Below are positions 45,159-54,215 of a stretch of 64,000 nucleotides of DNA, piece by piece. The position numbers were made by a program, and so were the translations under genes. Under the pieces are notes generated by a model. The model was given only the letters and a program-made list of their open reading frames with translations, made no database searches and was not told the DNA's origin. Every line of letters begins with the position of its first letter. The first letter of the stretch is position 1. Source of the DNA: Pseudomonadota bacterium (GTDB taxonomy: Bacteria; Pseudomonadota; Gammaproteobacteria; UBA1113); NCBI GenBank assembly GCA_021782495.1, contig JAJXUV010000005.1, positions 1 to 64,000 of the forward strand, read 5' to 3'.

Positions 45159-46295
45159 ATGTCTAAATATTTGTTAAAACAAGAACCGCAGCGCTTTACG
45201 GCTGAAGAAATGGATGCCGTCATTGTTCAATGTTATAAATTGGGTGCCTCGGATATTACCTTTCAAACCAATGAAGCAGTGTTTGCAGAAATTCACGGTC
45301 AATTACATCGTTTAACCCGCCGTGTTTTAAACAATGCAGAAGTCAGCGACATGCTGAACACCATCTATGGTCCGAATGGTACCACGCAATTATTGAGTGG
45401 CCGAGACATCGATACTCATTATGAGGTACGCCCAACGCGGGCTGAACGTTTCCGGTTCAGAGTCAATGGCAGCGGTTGTTTGGTGGATGGTCACGATGGC
45501 ATACAAATCACTTTGCGAACCATTCCAGGTTTACCACCCAAAATAGAACAATTGGAAATTGGTGAGGATTTATTGTCTGCACTCACCCCCGATGAAGGCG
45601 TGGTATATGTCACGGGTGCGACGGGTTCGGGTAAAAGTACTTTGTTAGCGTCGATCATTCGTCACATCGTCGAACAAGCAGAGAGCCACCGTAAAGTTTT
45701 AACCTACGAATCTCCGATAGAATTTGTATTTGATGGCATTGTGAAACCCTCTTCTATCGTGAGTCAATCCGAAATTCCTCGTCATTTACCGAGTTTTGCA
45801 GCGGGTGTGCGCAATGCACTAAGACGCAAACCTCGTTTGATTTTGGTGGGTGAGGCACGCGATCAAGAAACCATTTCTGCCGTGATGGAAGCCGCTTTAA
45901 CCGGTCACCCTGTGTATACGACTTTACACAGTAATGGCGTTGCCGAAGTGATGCGTCGCTTGATCACGACTTTTCCCGCAGACGAACGCCACGGTCGTGC
46001 CATGGACATCATCGAAACGGTGCGGCTGATTATTTGGCAACGCTTGGTTCCAACGATAGAAGGGCAACGCACGGCTTTGCGAGAATACTTGGTTTTCGAT
46101 GACAATATTCGAGATATTCTATTGGAAGCGCCTTTAGAAGAAGTCACTGCCACTACGCGTAAACTCTTGAAAGAGCATGGACAACCTTTGTTGATCGATG
46201 CGGAACGCAAATTCAAAGAAGGTCTCATTGACGATCGCTTATTTCGTTATTTACAATTGAGTGAAGAAAACGCCGACAAAGATGCGGGATTGTAG
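45159..46295 (+). CDS. dotB: Dot/Icm secretion ATPase DotB
   Basis: Cytosolic hexameric ATPase of the VirB11/PilT class that docks on DotO and powers secretion. The 378 residues match the family length. An N-terminal PAS-like domain (~1-120) precedes Walker A GATGSGKSTLL (~155), the Asp box, Walker B LILVGEARD and the His box TTLHSNGVAEV. All catalytic residues are intact. Its start lies 130 bases after the CaaX gene, so it may be transcribed separately. Confidence 0.96.
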   Translation: MSKYLLKQEPQRFTAEEMDAVIVQCYKLGASDITFQTNEAVFAEIHGQLHRLTRRVLNNAEVSDMLNTIYGPNGTTQLLSGRDIDTHYEVRPTRAERFRFRVNGSGCLVDGHDGIQITLRTIPGLPPKIEQLEIGEDLLSALTPDEGVVYVTGATGSGKSTLLASIIRHIVEQAESHRKVLTYESPIEFVFDGIVKPSSIVSQSEIPRHLPSFAAGVRNALRRKPRLILVGEARDQETISAVMEAALTGHPVYTTLHSNGVAEVMRRLITTFPADERHGRAMDIIETVRLIIWQRLVPTIEGQRTALREYLVFDDNIRDILLEAPLEEVTATTRKLLKEHGQPLLIDAERKFKEGLIDDRLFRYLQLSEENADKDAGL

Positions 46296-46303
46296 TCTCA
46301 AAC

Positions 46304-46346
46304 GATAATGATTATCATTTACATCTGCCTTGCCTTTTAGTATACT
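46304..46346 (+). promoter_or_regulatory. Fur box overlapping the feoABC promoter
   Basis: GATAATGATTATCATTTAC (46304-46322) contains the perfect palindrome AATGAT-T-ATCATT and matches the Fur consensus GATAATGATAATCATTATC closely. The -35 TTTACA (46318-46323) overlaps the box; with a 17-base spacer the -10 is TATACT (46341-46346). Fe(II)-Fur should block RNA polymerase here. Confidence 0.85.
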
Positions 46347-46386
46347 ATGCCTTATAGTCGCCATAAAATATGAAAGGTAAAGCATT

Positions 46387-46611
46387 GTGTTGAAACCGGG
46401 TTTATCGTATGTGATTGAAAATTTAGACAATTTACTGGATAAAGGGTATAGGCTCAAATTATTGTCTATGGGTTTTGTGCCTGGCGCCCACTTTAAAGTC
46501 ATTCGAAAAGCCCCTTTAGGCGATATGATACACATTGCGATCCAAGGCGCTGCCGTTTGTTTAAGAGCCCAGGAATTAGCTTTTGTGCAAACGAGGGTGA
46601 TTTCATCGTGA
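46387..46611 (+). CDS. feoA: Ferrous iron transport protein A
   Basis: Small cytosolic SH3-like protein supporting FeoB. The 74 residues carry the FeoA pattern: YRLKLLSMGFVPGAHFKVI then APLGDMIHIAIQGAAVCLRAQEL. It starts at GTG 46387 (TTG 46390 is a neighbour). It is 41 bases downstream of the -10 box and overlaps feoB by four bases. Confidence 0.9.
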   Translation: MLKPGLSYVIENLDNLLDKGYRLKLLSMGFVPGAHFKVIRKAPLGDMIHIAIQGAAVCLRAQELAFVQTRVISS

Positions 46612-48845
46612 AATCCATCCGTTTGGCTATCGCCGGCAATCCCAATTGCGGCAAAACGACTTTATTCAATCGATTAACCGGTTCCAAACAAAAAGTAGGC
46701 AATTGGTCTGGCGTCACCGTCGAAAAAAAAACGGGGTCATTTCGCTATCACCATATAGATTTTAGCGTCACCGATTTGCCCGGCATTTATTCTTTAACGG
46801 TAGCCAAAGCCGATCACAGCATTGACGAACGCATTGCCATGGATTTTTTATTAAGCCACCAAACCGACATTGTAATCAACATCGTCGATGCCGCTAATTT
46901 AAAACGCAATTTGTATTTAACGCTGCAACTATTGGCGTTGGGTATTCCTTGCGTTTTGGTGTTGAACATGATGGACGTTGCCGACAAACGCCGTTTGCGG
47001 GTCAATGCAGAAGCTTTATCGCAACAATTAAATATTCCTGTGATTCCACTCAGTTTAAATCAAAAATCCGCTTTGAGTACTTTAAAAGAAAAACTGGTAC
47101 ACCTCAAAATAGAAAAACCTAAACCGCGCATCAACATGCAATTGCCTGGCTTTGAGAGGCTCGTCGATTTATGCCAAACGCATTCCGAACCGCTGTGGTG
47201 TGCCTTGTCTTTATTGGAGAAAGATTTATTGACGGCACAATGGCTAGAAGAACAACCGCAAAAATCTGACATTCAAACTTTTATGAGAGAATTAGAATCC
47301 AAAAAAAATGAAGCAAGTGATATTTTACTCGCTCAAGAACGTTATGCCCAGATTCAACAGATGTATGACGCTTGCGTGGCTACCTCGAGCCAACTTGCCA
47401 AAACCTTCACAGAAACTGTAGACAAAGTGGTGATGCACCGTTATTTTGGCATTCCTGTTTTTCTGGTAATTATATATTTGATGTTTGAAATTTCGATGAG
47501 TGTAGGCGGATTACTACAACCCTTATTTGATTTGAGTTCCAATGCTTTATTGGTCGATGGTCCTTTGTATTGGGGCGCACAATGGGGACTGCCCAATTGG
47601 TTAACGGCTATTTTCGCCCATGGTTTGGGTGTGGGAATCAACACGGTCTTGAATTTTATTCCGCAAATAGGCTTGATGTTCTTATTCATGGCATTTTTGG
47701 AAGACTCTGGCTACATGGCGCGCGCCGCTTTTGTAATGGACAGATTAATGCAATCGGTAGGACTTCCTGGAAAATCTTTTATTCCCTTGATCGTAGGTTT
47801 TGGTTGCAATGTGCCTTCCATCATGGCGACTCGAACTTTAGATTCCACGCGCGATCGCATCGTCACCGCTTTGATGGCGCCTTTTATGTCTTGCGGCGCG
47901 CGCTTAGCGATATTCGTCGTTTTTGTCGACGCTTTTTTCCCCGAACACGGTGGATTGATTATTTTTTCTTTGTACCTAACGGGTATTTTGGTGGCGATGT
48001 TAACGGGTTTCATTTTGCAAAAAACCGTATTCAAACGCAGTGCAACGCCTTTCGTGCAAGAACTTCCTATTTATCACACACCGCATTTACACACTTTATG
48101 GATATTAACCTGGCAACGTTTGCGCGGTTTTGTGTTGCGCGCAGGCCGTATGATAGTTCCCGTTTGTCTTTTGATCGGCAGTTTGAACAGCATTCATTTG
48201 AAAGACAATACGACACCTTTGTCGTGGATTGGCAAAAGCATCACGCCTATTCTGGTACCAATGGGTGTACAAAGCGACAATTGGCCCGCCAGTGTTGGCC
48301 TCATTACCGGCACGATGGCCAAAGAAGTGGTGGTTGGGAGTTTAAATACTTTATACAGTCAAGATGCTTCGAATGAAAACAGAGAATCCTTTCATTTAGG
48401 TGCTGCTTTAAAAGCCGCGGTGACAGAAACGATCTCGGGCGTTCAGCATTTATTTTCGCGTGAAAAATTAAATCCTTTCACCGCCAATGAAGCCGATCAT
48501 GCGATGACGACGAATGCCGTGGCACGCATGCAAGCGGCTTTTGGAAATGGCATCGCCGCTTTTAGTTATTTGTTATTTGTACTTTTATATATTCCCTGTA
48601 TTTCCACCATAGGCGTCTTACAACGCGAAATTGGCAAAACTTATGCGATTTTGGCGACCGTATGGAGTTTTGACATCGCTTATGTGGTTGCAGTTTTATT
48701 TTACCAGAGCACGCAATTGATGGTTACGCCGCTTTCTGCTTCAGCGTGGATTGTAGGATTGTTGCTGAGTCAAGGTTTGGGCTTTTTGGGTTTGCAACAT
48801 TATGCCAATAAGCCGCGCTTGAAACCTTTGGGGAGTGTTGCATGA
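46608..48845 (+). CDS. feoB: Ferrous iron transporter FeoB
   Basis: Inner-membrane Fe(II) transporter with an N-terminal GTPase-like domain. The 745 residues start at GTG 46608 (VKSIRLAIAGNPN), preceded by GAGG; the longer frame overlaps feoA. Present are G1 GNPNCGKTT, G3 DLPG, G4 NMMD, a helical GDI region (~150-260), then two Gate repeats and a Core in the membrane half (for example FMAFLEDSGYMARAAFVMD, GFGCNVPSIMATRTL). It overlaps feoC by four bases. Complete and probably functional. Confidence 0.96.
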   Translation: MKSIRLAIAGNPNCGKTTLFNRLTGSKQKVGNWSGVTVEKKTGSFRYHHIDFSVTDLPGIYSLTVAKADHSIDERIAMDFLLSHQTDIVINIVDAANLKRNLYLTLQLLALGIPCVLVLNMMDVADKRRLRVNAEALSQQLNIPVIPLSLNQKSALSTLKEKLVHLKIEKPKPRINMQLPGFERLVDLCQTHSEPLWCALSLLEKDLLTAQWLEEQPQKSDIQTFMRELESKKNEASDILLAQERYAQIQQMYDACVATSSQLAKTFTETVDKVVMHRYFGIPVFLVIIYLMFEISMSVGGLLQPLFDLSSNALLVDGPLYWGAQWGLPNWLTAIFAHGLGVGINTVLNFIPQIGLMFLFMAFLEDSGYMARAAFVMDRLMQSVGLPGKSFIPLIVGFGCNVPSIMATRTLDSTRDRIVTALMAPFMSCGARLAIFVVFVDAFFPEHGGLIIFSLYLTGILVAMLTGFILQKTVFKRSATPFVQELPIYHTPHLHTLWILTWQRLRGFVLRAGRMIVPVCLLIGSLNSIHLKDNTTPLSWIGKSITPILVPMGVQSDNWPASVGLITGTMAKEVVVGSLNTLYSQDASNENRESFHLGAALKAAVTETISGVQHLFSREKLNPFTANEADHAMTTNAVARMQAAFGNGIAAFSYLLFVLLYIPCISTIGVLQREIGKTYAILATVWSFDIAYVVAVLFYQSTQLMVTPLSASAWIVGLLLSQGLGFLGLQHYANKPRLKPLGSVA

Positions 48846-49078
48846 ATTTATTCACTCAGATCCGCGATGTATTGTCTACTCAAAAGCGCGCCTCTTTAAC
48901 GGCCTTAGCCAAGGCTTGTCAAACCACTTCCGAAGAAGTCGAAGCACTCTTGTGTTTTTACGAACATAAAGGCTGTGTACGCAGAAAAAATCTACGCCTT
49001 CCTTGCGGCACTACTTGTCAGCAATGCGATTTGTCGGCTTTGGTGGTTTATGAGTGGATATTTGCGAATAATACCTAA
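48842..49078 (+). CDS. feoC: FeoC-like winged-helix protein
   Basis: The 78 residues have an N-terminal winged-helix fold (IRDVLSTQKRASLTALAKACQTTSEEVEALL). A cysteine cluster follows (CGTTCQQC) near the C-terminus, as in FeoC proteins that can hold an oxygen-sensitive iron-sulfur cluster and regulate or stabilise FeoB. Its ATGA overlap with feoB and the terminator after it complete a feoABC operon. Confidence 0.85.
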   Translation: MNLFTQIRDVLSTQKRASLTALAKACQTTSEEVEALLCFYEHKGCVRRKNLRLPCGTTCQQCDLSALVVYEWIFANNT

Positions 49079-49090
49079 TTCAGCTACATT

Positions 49091-49130
49091 ACAAATTAGG
49101 ACTTGAACTCCTAATTTGTGAAATTTTTTC
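49091..49130 (+). terminator. Intrinsic terminator of feoABC
   Basis: An 11-base perfect stem, ACAAATTAGGA (49091-49101) / TCCTAATTTGT (49109-49119), 7-base loop, followed by GAAATTTTTTC. It begins 12 bases after the feoC stop. Confidence 0.85.
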
Positions 49131-49265
49131 TGCGGCTTCTACCATCTATTTTCAAAAAAGACTATAAACGAGTATTAAAGGGCCAATATAAAAACATTCA
49201 GCTTGCGATGAATGTTTGATAAATGTTATAACTTACTATAATTTCATACATAATGGGAAAATCAA

Positions 49266-49781
49266 ATGCCTTCAATTCAGAGAATTTTTATTGTTGGACA
49301 GCCTGGAGCGGGAAAAGGAGTTCTAGCTAAAATCCTTGCTAAGAAACTGAATTGGCAATTTGTGGATGCGGATCTGGGTATAGAGTCACATGTAGGATTA
49401 ACTCTTCATGAGATACTTGGCAAACAAGGCTTAGACTCTTATTGCGAGTGTCAATTTAAAATACTTGAAACACTTACCAATAAGCAAGCTATTGTTGTTG
49501 CGACAGATGGTCTAGTGCTTGGCAATGACAAGTGTATAGCGCTATTAAACAGGGAATTTGTTGTACATCTGACAATAAATGCCTCTACACAAATTGCAGA
49601 ACGCACAACAGATGGCCCACCAACACTCTTGAATTTTGATAATTATAGTAACTTATTAGACGAGCTACATGCAGAAAGAGACGGTAAATATGAGTCTGTT
49701 GCAAATTATTCATTTAACCGTGATAACGATACACTTGATGAACATGTACAAGGTATTGTAGAAATGGTGAATAATACATAA
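49266..49781 (+). CDS. Shikimate-kinase-like P-loop protein, substrate residues altered
   Basis: The 171-residue protein has a P-loop (FIVGQPGAGKG) and the shikimate-kinase layout: FVDADLGIESHVGLTLHEILGKQG, then the stretch before VVATDGLVL. In true AroK the region reads GE..FR..E with a substrate-binding arginine; here it is GLDSYCECQF, so that arginine is missing. The GG-containing substrate loop is replaced by ATDG. It is therefore probably a diverged kinase with another substrate, or inactive toward shikimate. It is monocistronic; a poor ribosome site (GGGAAAATCAA) precedes the ATG. Confidence 0.6.
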   Translation: MPSIQRIFIVGQPGAGKGVLAKILAKKLNWQFVDADLGIESHVGLTLHEILGKQGLDSYCECQFKILETLTNKQAIVVATDGLVLGNDKCIALLNREFVVHLTINASTQIAERTTDGPPTLLNFDNYSNLLDELHAERDGKYESVANYSFNRDNDTLDEHVQGIVEMVNNT

Positions 49782-50159
49782 AAGCAAAATAATTATCTGA
49801 AAAACTATAGATGACTGGCTAGTGCTTTTTTACATTCATTAAACGTGAATTTCATCTTTTTTATATATCTTTTAATAAAAATTTTCACCAAATCTAAAAA
49901 TTACTTGTATATCAAGAAAGATATTGCCTTAAATGCCCTAAATTTAATCGATATAATACGGCATACCTACTAATCTTCGTTGAAAATAGTCTCTTTTTCC
50001 GTTTAGCTCTTTTTTTAAAAAAATTGAATTTGTTGCAAAAGAGAGAATGTTTACTATGAAAAGAAAAACATAAAATCAACCGAGCAACCACTTTACATTC
50101 GTCTGAACCCCTTATATAATTCCTTGTAATTATTGCTGATTGTCAAAAAAAGGATAAAA
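49782..50159. other. AT-rich intergenic region upstream of the ankyrin gene
   Basis: No frame, RNA or clear repeat is recognised in these 378 bases. It is strikingly A/T-rich compared with the flanking housekeeping genes and presumably holds the ankyrin gene promoter. Confidence 0.4.
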
Positions 50160-50951
50160 ATGGCTGCTCAGGAATTCAATTTCAGTGATTTATATGTGCT
50201 CATGAAGCACTCAGATGAGAAAAATAGTATCTCTATTTCTCAAATTAATATGACAAACAATCGGCAAATGACTTTGGCACACTTTGCCGCACAAGAAGGG
50301 TATTGGGGCGCTATCAGCATGTTAATACGAAAAGGCGCCGATTTCTCGCTCAAAGATAACTCGAACCGCACGGCGCTCCACTGCGCGGTAGAGCACCATT
50401 ATTTTTTTGCTTTTATGTTGGCTCAGAAAATAACAAAACGGACTGGGAAAGACTTTAGATGCGCACTTCTCGAGGCCTTGGGCGAAACACCGATAACCAA
50501 CCCAGCCATGGTTTCGCTATTGATTCGAGTGCTCTCTAAAATATCCCTAGAAGAGTTTAGCAACAAACACTTCATTGAAATATTTTCAGAAATGCAGCTA
50601 GAGGCCGAGACGATTGATAAATTCCTACCTCATATAATAGGCAAACTAAATCCAAGCGATTATTTATCCATTCAATGGCTGTGTAAAACCTTCGAACAAA
50701 TGGCAACACAAGGTTCTATCCTTGCTAGACAATTATACCTACGAACATCGCAAAAAATCGCGGTACAATCGCAATCCATAGACTTCATACAAGGCGCTGA
50801 ACTACTAGCAATACATACATTGGTACCTGTCACCTCGAAAATACCCAGCGATTCTCCCATCCTATGTAGGCAAATAACCTGCACAGATGATGAAGATACG
50901 CTCGCGCAAGATGATATGGATGATTGTCGTCGCCTATGCGGATCATTTTAA
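50160..50951 (+). CDS. Ankyrin-repeat protein, candidate effector
   Basis: The 263 residues start at ATG 50160, preceded by AAAGGATAAAA; a TTG at 50133 is less likely. Two ankyrin units are recognisable near the N-terminus (MTLAHFAAQEGYWGAISMLIRKGADFS and RTALHCAVEHHYFFAFMLAQ). The rest is helical without a family. The AT-rich promoter region and short ankyrin block resemble Dot/Icm substrates of Legionella and Coxiella, but the C-terminus (DDEDTLAQDDMDDCRRLCGSF) only loosely fits an acidic E-block signal. Role inferred. Confidence 0.65.
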   Translation: MAAQEFNFSDLYVLMKHSDEKNSISISQINMTNNRQMTLAHFAAQEGYWGAISMLIRKGADFSLKDNSNRTALHCAVEHHYFFAFMLAQKITKRTGKDFRCALLEALGETPITNPAMVSLLIRVLSKISLEEFSNKHFIEIFSEMQLEAETIDKFLPHIIGKLNPSDYLSIQWLCKTFEQMATQGSILARQLYLRTSQKIAVQSQSIDFIQGAELLAIHTLVPVTSKIPSDSPILCRQITCTDDEDTLAQDDMDDCRRLCGSF

Positions 50952-51092
50952 TAACATGTCGAAAAAAAATACTAAACTACAGTCCCACCCCTTATTTTTA
51001 TGCCATTTCGGTCTTAAAAAGTACAATACCCCATTTACTTCTTCTTAATTTCTGGTACCCTGTAGCCACGTTCAGTATCAGAGGAATACATC

Positions 51093-52151
51093 ATGGGTGT
51101 AACAGAAATTCATGCTGCCACAGCTACCCTCGATATCTTTCACAGATTGGAAAAAGAAGGCTTTGGCGAGCTCCATTTAAAGGTTGACTCTACAACAGGC
51201 TTACACGCCATTGTTGCCATCCACAGCACCAAAAGAGGCCCTGCTTTGGGCGGATGCCGTTTTATTCATTATGATTCCTCCGAAGAAGCCATTGTGGATG
51301 CTCTTCGCTTGGCTAAAGGCATGAGTTACAAGGCAGCGGTCTCCAATCTGCCTTTAGGCGGCGGCAAGGCCGTGATCATGAAACCCCTGCATTTAAACAA
51401 TCGCCCTGGTTTATTCAAGGCTTTTGGTCGTTTCGTTCAAGATTTGGGTGGGCGTTACATTACTGCTTTAGACAGTGGTACGGTTTTAGACGATATGGAT
51501 ATTATTTCGGAAATTACGCCTTATGTCGCCTCTAAAACCAATGATGGCGATCCTTCGCCTTACACGGCTCAAGGCACTTTCAGAGGTTTACAAGCTACCG
51601 TTAAATACCATTTCAAAAAAGAGAATTTAAATGGCTTACACGTTGCCATTCAAGGTGTGGGTGCCGTGGGTTATTTATTAGCGCGTCATCTGCACGAAGT
51701 AGGTGCAACTTTATCGGTTTCAGACATCGACAAAGACGCCGTGTTGCGTTGTCAACAAGAATTCGGTGCGACCATTGTTGAACCCCATCAAATTCACGCA
51801 ATCGATTGCGATGTCTTAGCGCCTTGTGCACTCGGTGCCACTTTAAACGACGACACTATTCCTGCGATCAAAGCGAAGATCATTGCCGGTTGCGCGAACA
51901 ATCAATTGGCCCGGGAACACCATGGTCAGGTTTTAAGAGATCGCCATATCATTTATGCACCCGATTATGTCATCAATGCAGGCGGTTTGATCCACGCAGC
52001 CACGCGATATTTGCATCTCTCCGATGACAAAGCGGCGCAACACATCGAAGGCATTTACGACATCATTTATACGATTTGCGAACGCGCGGACAAACTCAAT
52101 CAACCGACCAGTGTGATCGCCAATCACATCGCTGAAGAACGATTGAAATAA
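51093..52151 (+). CDS. Leucine dehydrogenase (Glu/Leu/Phe/Val dehydrogenase family)
   Basis: NAD-dependent oxidative deamination of leucine/valine/isoleucine to 2-keto acids. The 352 residues match the ~350-residue LeuDH subgroup rather than the ~450-residue glutamate dehydrogenases. Signatures are RGPALGGCRFIHYDS, the catalytic lysine in LPLGGGKAVI, TALDSGTVLDDMD and the Rossmann motif IQGVGAVG. GAGGAATACATC precedes the ATG. It lies 20 bases upstream of the dehydrogenase-complex genes, so its products likely feed that complex. Confidence 0.9.
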   Translation: MGVTEIHAATATLDIFHRLEKEGFGELHLKVDSTTGLHAIVAIHSTKRGPALGGCRFIHYDSSEEAIVDALRLAKGMSYKAAVSNLPLGGGKAVIMKPLHLNNRPGLFKAFGRFVQDLGGRYITALDSGTVLDDMDIISEITPYVASKTNDGDPSPYTAQGTFRGLQATVKYHFKKENLNGLHVAIQGVGAVGYLLARHLHEVGATLSVSDIDKDAVLRCQQEFGATIVEPHQIHAIDCDVLAPCALGATLNDDTIPAIKAKIIAGCANNQLAREHHGQVLRDRHIIYAPDYVINAGGLIHAATRYLHLSDDKAAQHIEGIYDIIYTICERADKLNQPTSVIANHIAEERLK

Positions 52152-52171
52152 AAATATCGAAGGAGATAGGC

Positions 52172-53242
52172 ATGAGCGTCGCGACTTTCAGTATTGATTA
52201 CCATCAGTATCTCAAACCCGATGGCACTTTGGCCCAAGCTTTGCCTACGGAGTTAAGCCCTGAAGATTTGCTGGCCTTGTATCGCTTAATGCATTTGTTG
52301 AGAACCTTTGACAATCGCGCCATCAATTTACAACGCGTGGGGAAACTCGGCACTTATCCCGGCACTTTGGGGCAAGAAGCCATTGGTGTAGCCATCGGCT
52401 ATGCGATGAAAAAAGAAGATGTGTTGGTGCCTTATTACCGAGACAGTGGCGCACAATTTCAGCGCGGTATGCCTTTTCACAGAATCTTGCAATATTGGGG
52501 CGGCGATGAACGCGGCAGCGATTGTGACAATGCCGAAGATTTTCCCACTTGTGTGCCCATCGCCAGTCAAAGTGTGATTGCCACGGGCGTTGCCACCGCT
52601 ATTCAATACCGCAAACAAGAACGCGCCGTACTCACCACGATCGGTGAAGGCGGTACTTCGGAAGGCGATTTTTATGAAGCCTTGAATGTAGCAGGTGCTT
52701 GGAATTTGCCGATCGTGTTTGTCGTGAATAACAATCAATGGGCTATTTCGGTTTCGCGTGAACAACAAACCAGCACGCAAACCATTGCACAAAAAGCGAT
52801 TGCCGGCGGCTTTAGTGGCGAACAAGTCGATGGCAATGATGTGATTGCCGTGTACGAACGCATCCGCGTGGCTTTGGAAAAAGCCCGAAGCGGAGGTGGA
52901 CCGACTTTAATTGAAGCCATCACTTATCGCTTGTGCGATCACACCACGGCCGACGATGCCAATCGTTACAGACCCAAAGCGGAATTAGAAGCAGCTTGGT
53001 TGAAAGAACCTTTGCTGCGTTTGCGCGCTTATTTAAATGCACATCAAGCTTGGGATGACATTAAAGAAGAACAACTGCTGCAAGAATGTCGACAAAGCGT
53101 CGACAAAGAAGTTGATACTTATCTGAATGTAAAACCCGCACCGGTCACCGACATCGTCGATTACATGTATGCGCGTTGGCCGCACAATTTAAAAGATCAA
53201 CGCGATACTTTATTGCAATTTGGGGAGACACACCATGAGTAA
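52172..53242 (+). CDS. 2-oxoacid dehydrogenase E1 alpha subunit
   Basis: Thiamine-diphosphate-dependent decarboxylase subunit of a branched-chain keto acid or pyruvate dehydrogenase. The 356 residues include VGKLGTYPGTLGQEAIGVAIG, YRDSGAQFQRG, and the ThDP/Mg motif GEGGTSEGDFYEALNVAG...NNNQWAIS. AAGGAGATAGGC precedes the ATG. The alpha/beta split excludes the E. coli AceE type. Proximity to leucine dehydrogenase favours branched-chain substrates; the annotation PdhA is equally common for this subfamily. Confidence 0.92.
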   Translation: MSVATFSIDYHQYLKPDGTLAQALPTELSPEDLLALYRLMHLLRTFDNRAINLQRVGKLGTYPGTLGQEAIGVAIGYAMKKEDVLVPYYRDSGAQFQRGMPFHRILQYWGGDERGSDCDNAEDFPTCVPIASQSVIATGVATAIQYRKQERAVLTTIGEGGTSEGDFYEALNVAGAWNLPIVFVVNNNQWAISVSREQQTSTQTIAQKAIAGGFSGEQVDGNDVIAVYERIRVALEKARSGGGPTLIEAITYRLCDHTTADDANRYRPKAELEAAWLKEPLLRLRAYLNAHQAWDDIKEEQLLQECRQSVDKEVDTYLNVKPAPVTDIVDYMYARWPHNLKDQRDTLLQFGETHHE

Positions 53243-54215
53243 AATCACACTCTTGGAAGCGGTGACTCAAGCTTTGGGCTACGAATTGGCACACGATGAA
53301 AACGTGGTTTTATTGGGGGAAGACATTGGCTTAAATGGCGGTGTGTTTAGAGCCACCGATGGTTTACAAGCACGATTTGGCGCGAATAGAGTGATGGATA
53401 CTCCTTTGGCCGAATCGATGATTGCGGGCCTTGCCATTGGTATGGCGGCCCAAGGTTTAAAACCGGTTGCTGAATTTCAATTTATGGGTTTTAGTTATCC
53501 CGCCTTAGACAATATTTTGAATCACGCGGCGCGCTTGCGCAATAGAACGCGCGGCCGCTTGCATTGTCCAGCCGTTTTCAGAGCACCTTATGGCGGCGGC
53601 ATTCACGCACCGGAACACCATTCAGAAAGCACCGAAGCTATATACGCGCACATTCCCGGATTGCAAGTGGTGATTCCTTCTTCTCCGGCGCGTGCTTATG
53701 GTCTTTTGTTGGCGGCGATTCGCTCGTCCGATCCCGTGCTTTTTTTAGAACCCAAACGTATTTATAGATTGGTCAAACAAGAAGTACCCGACAATGGCGA
53801 AGCATTGCCACTGGAAAAAGCCTTTGTTTTGCGCGAAGGCAGCGACATTACTTTAATCAGTTGGGGTGCAAGTTTGCACGAAACCCAACAAGCCGCCGAT
53901 GCTTTGGCGCAAGAAGGAATCAGCGTAGAAGTGATCGACATTGCCAGTATCAAACCACTGGATACCGAAACAATTATTCGCTCATTGAATAAAACAGGTC
54001 GTTGTGTGATCGTCCACGAAGCCGCTAAAAGCGGCGGCATTGGCGCAGAAATTGCTGCGCAAATTGCGGAGAAAGCTTTGTTGTCGCTCTTGGCACCCAT
54101 TCAACGCGTCACTGGTTATGATGCAACCATGCCTTATTTTAAATTAGAATACAGTTACATTCCCAGTGTGGCAAGGATAGTCCATGCCGCCAAGCTCAGT
54201 CTGGAGTTCGCATGA
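53235..54215 (+). CDS. 2-oxoacid dehydrogenase E1 beta subunit
   Basis: Second E1 subunit. The 326 residues start at MSKITLLEAVTQALG (ATG 53235, GGGGAGACACACC upstream), overlapping E1 alpha by eight bases. Family motifs are LLGEDIGLNGGVFRATDGL, TPLAESMIAGLAIGMA, FRAPYGGGIHAPEHHSES and VIDIASIKPLDTETI. Coupled on both sides, it forms a strict E1alpha-E1beta-E2 operon. Confidence 0.94.
   Translation: MSKITLLEAVTQALGYELAHDENVVLLGEDIGLNGGVFRATDGLQARFGANRVMDTPLAESMIAGLAIGMAAQGLKPVAEFQFMGFSYPALDNILNHAARLRNRTRGRLHCPAVFRAPYGGGIHAPEHHSESTEAIYAHIPGLQVVIPSSPARAYGLLLAAIRSSDPVLFLEPKRIYRLVKQEVPDNGEALPLEKAFVLREGSDITLISWGASLHETQQAADALAQEGISVEVIDIASIKPLDTETIIRSLNKTGRCVIVHEAAKSGGIGAEIAAQIAEKALLSLLAPIQRVTGYDATMPYFKLEYSYIPSVARIVHAAKLSLEFA

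Noticed and set aside
47570-48376. 268-residue frame in another reading frame of feoB
   Set aside because: Its Arg/His/Phe-rich text is the typical shadow of a membrane-protein gene; feoB is complete there.
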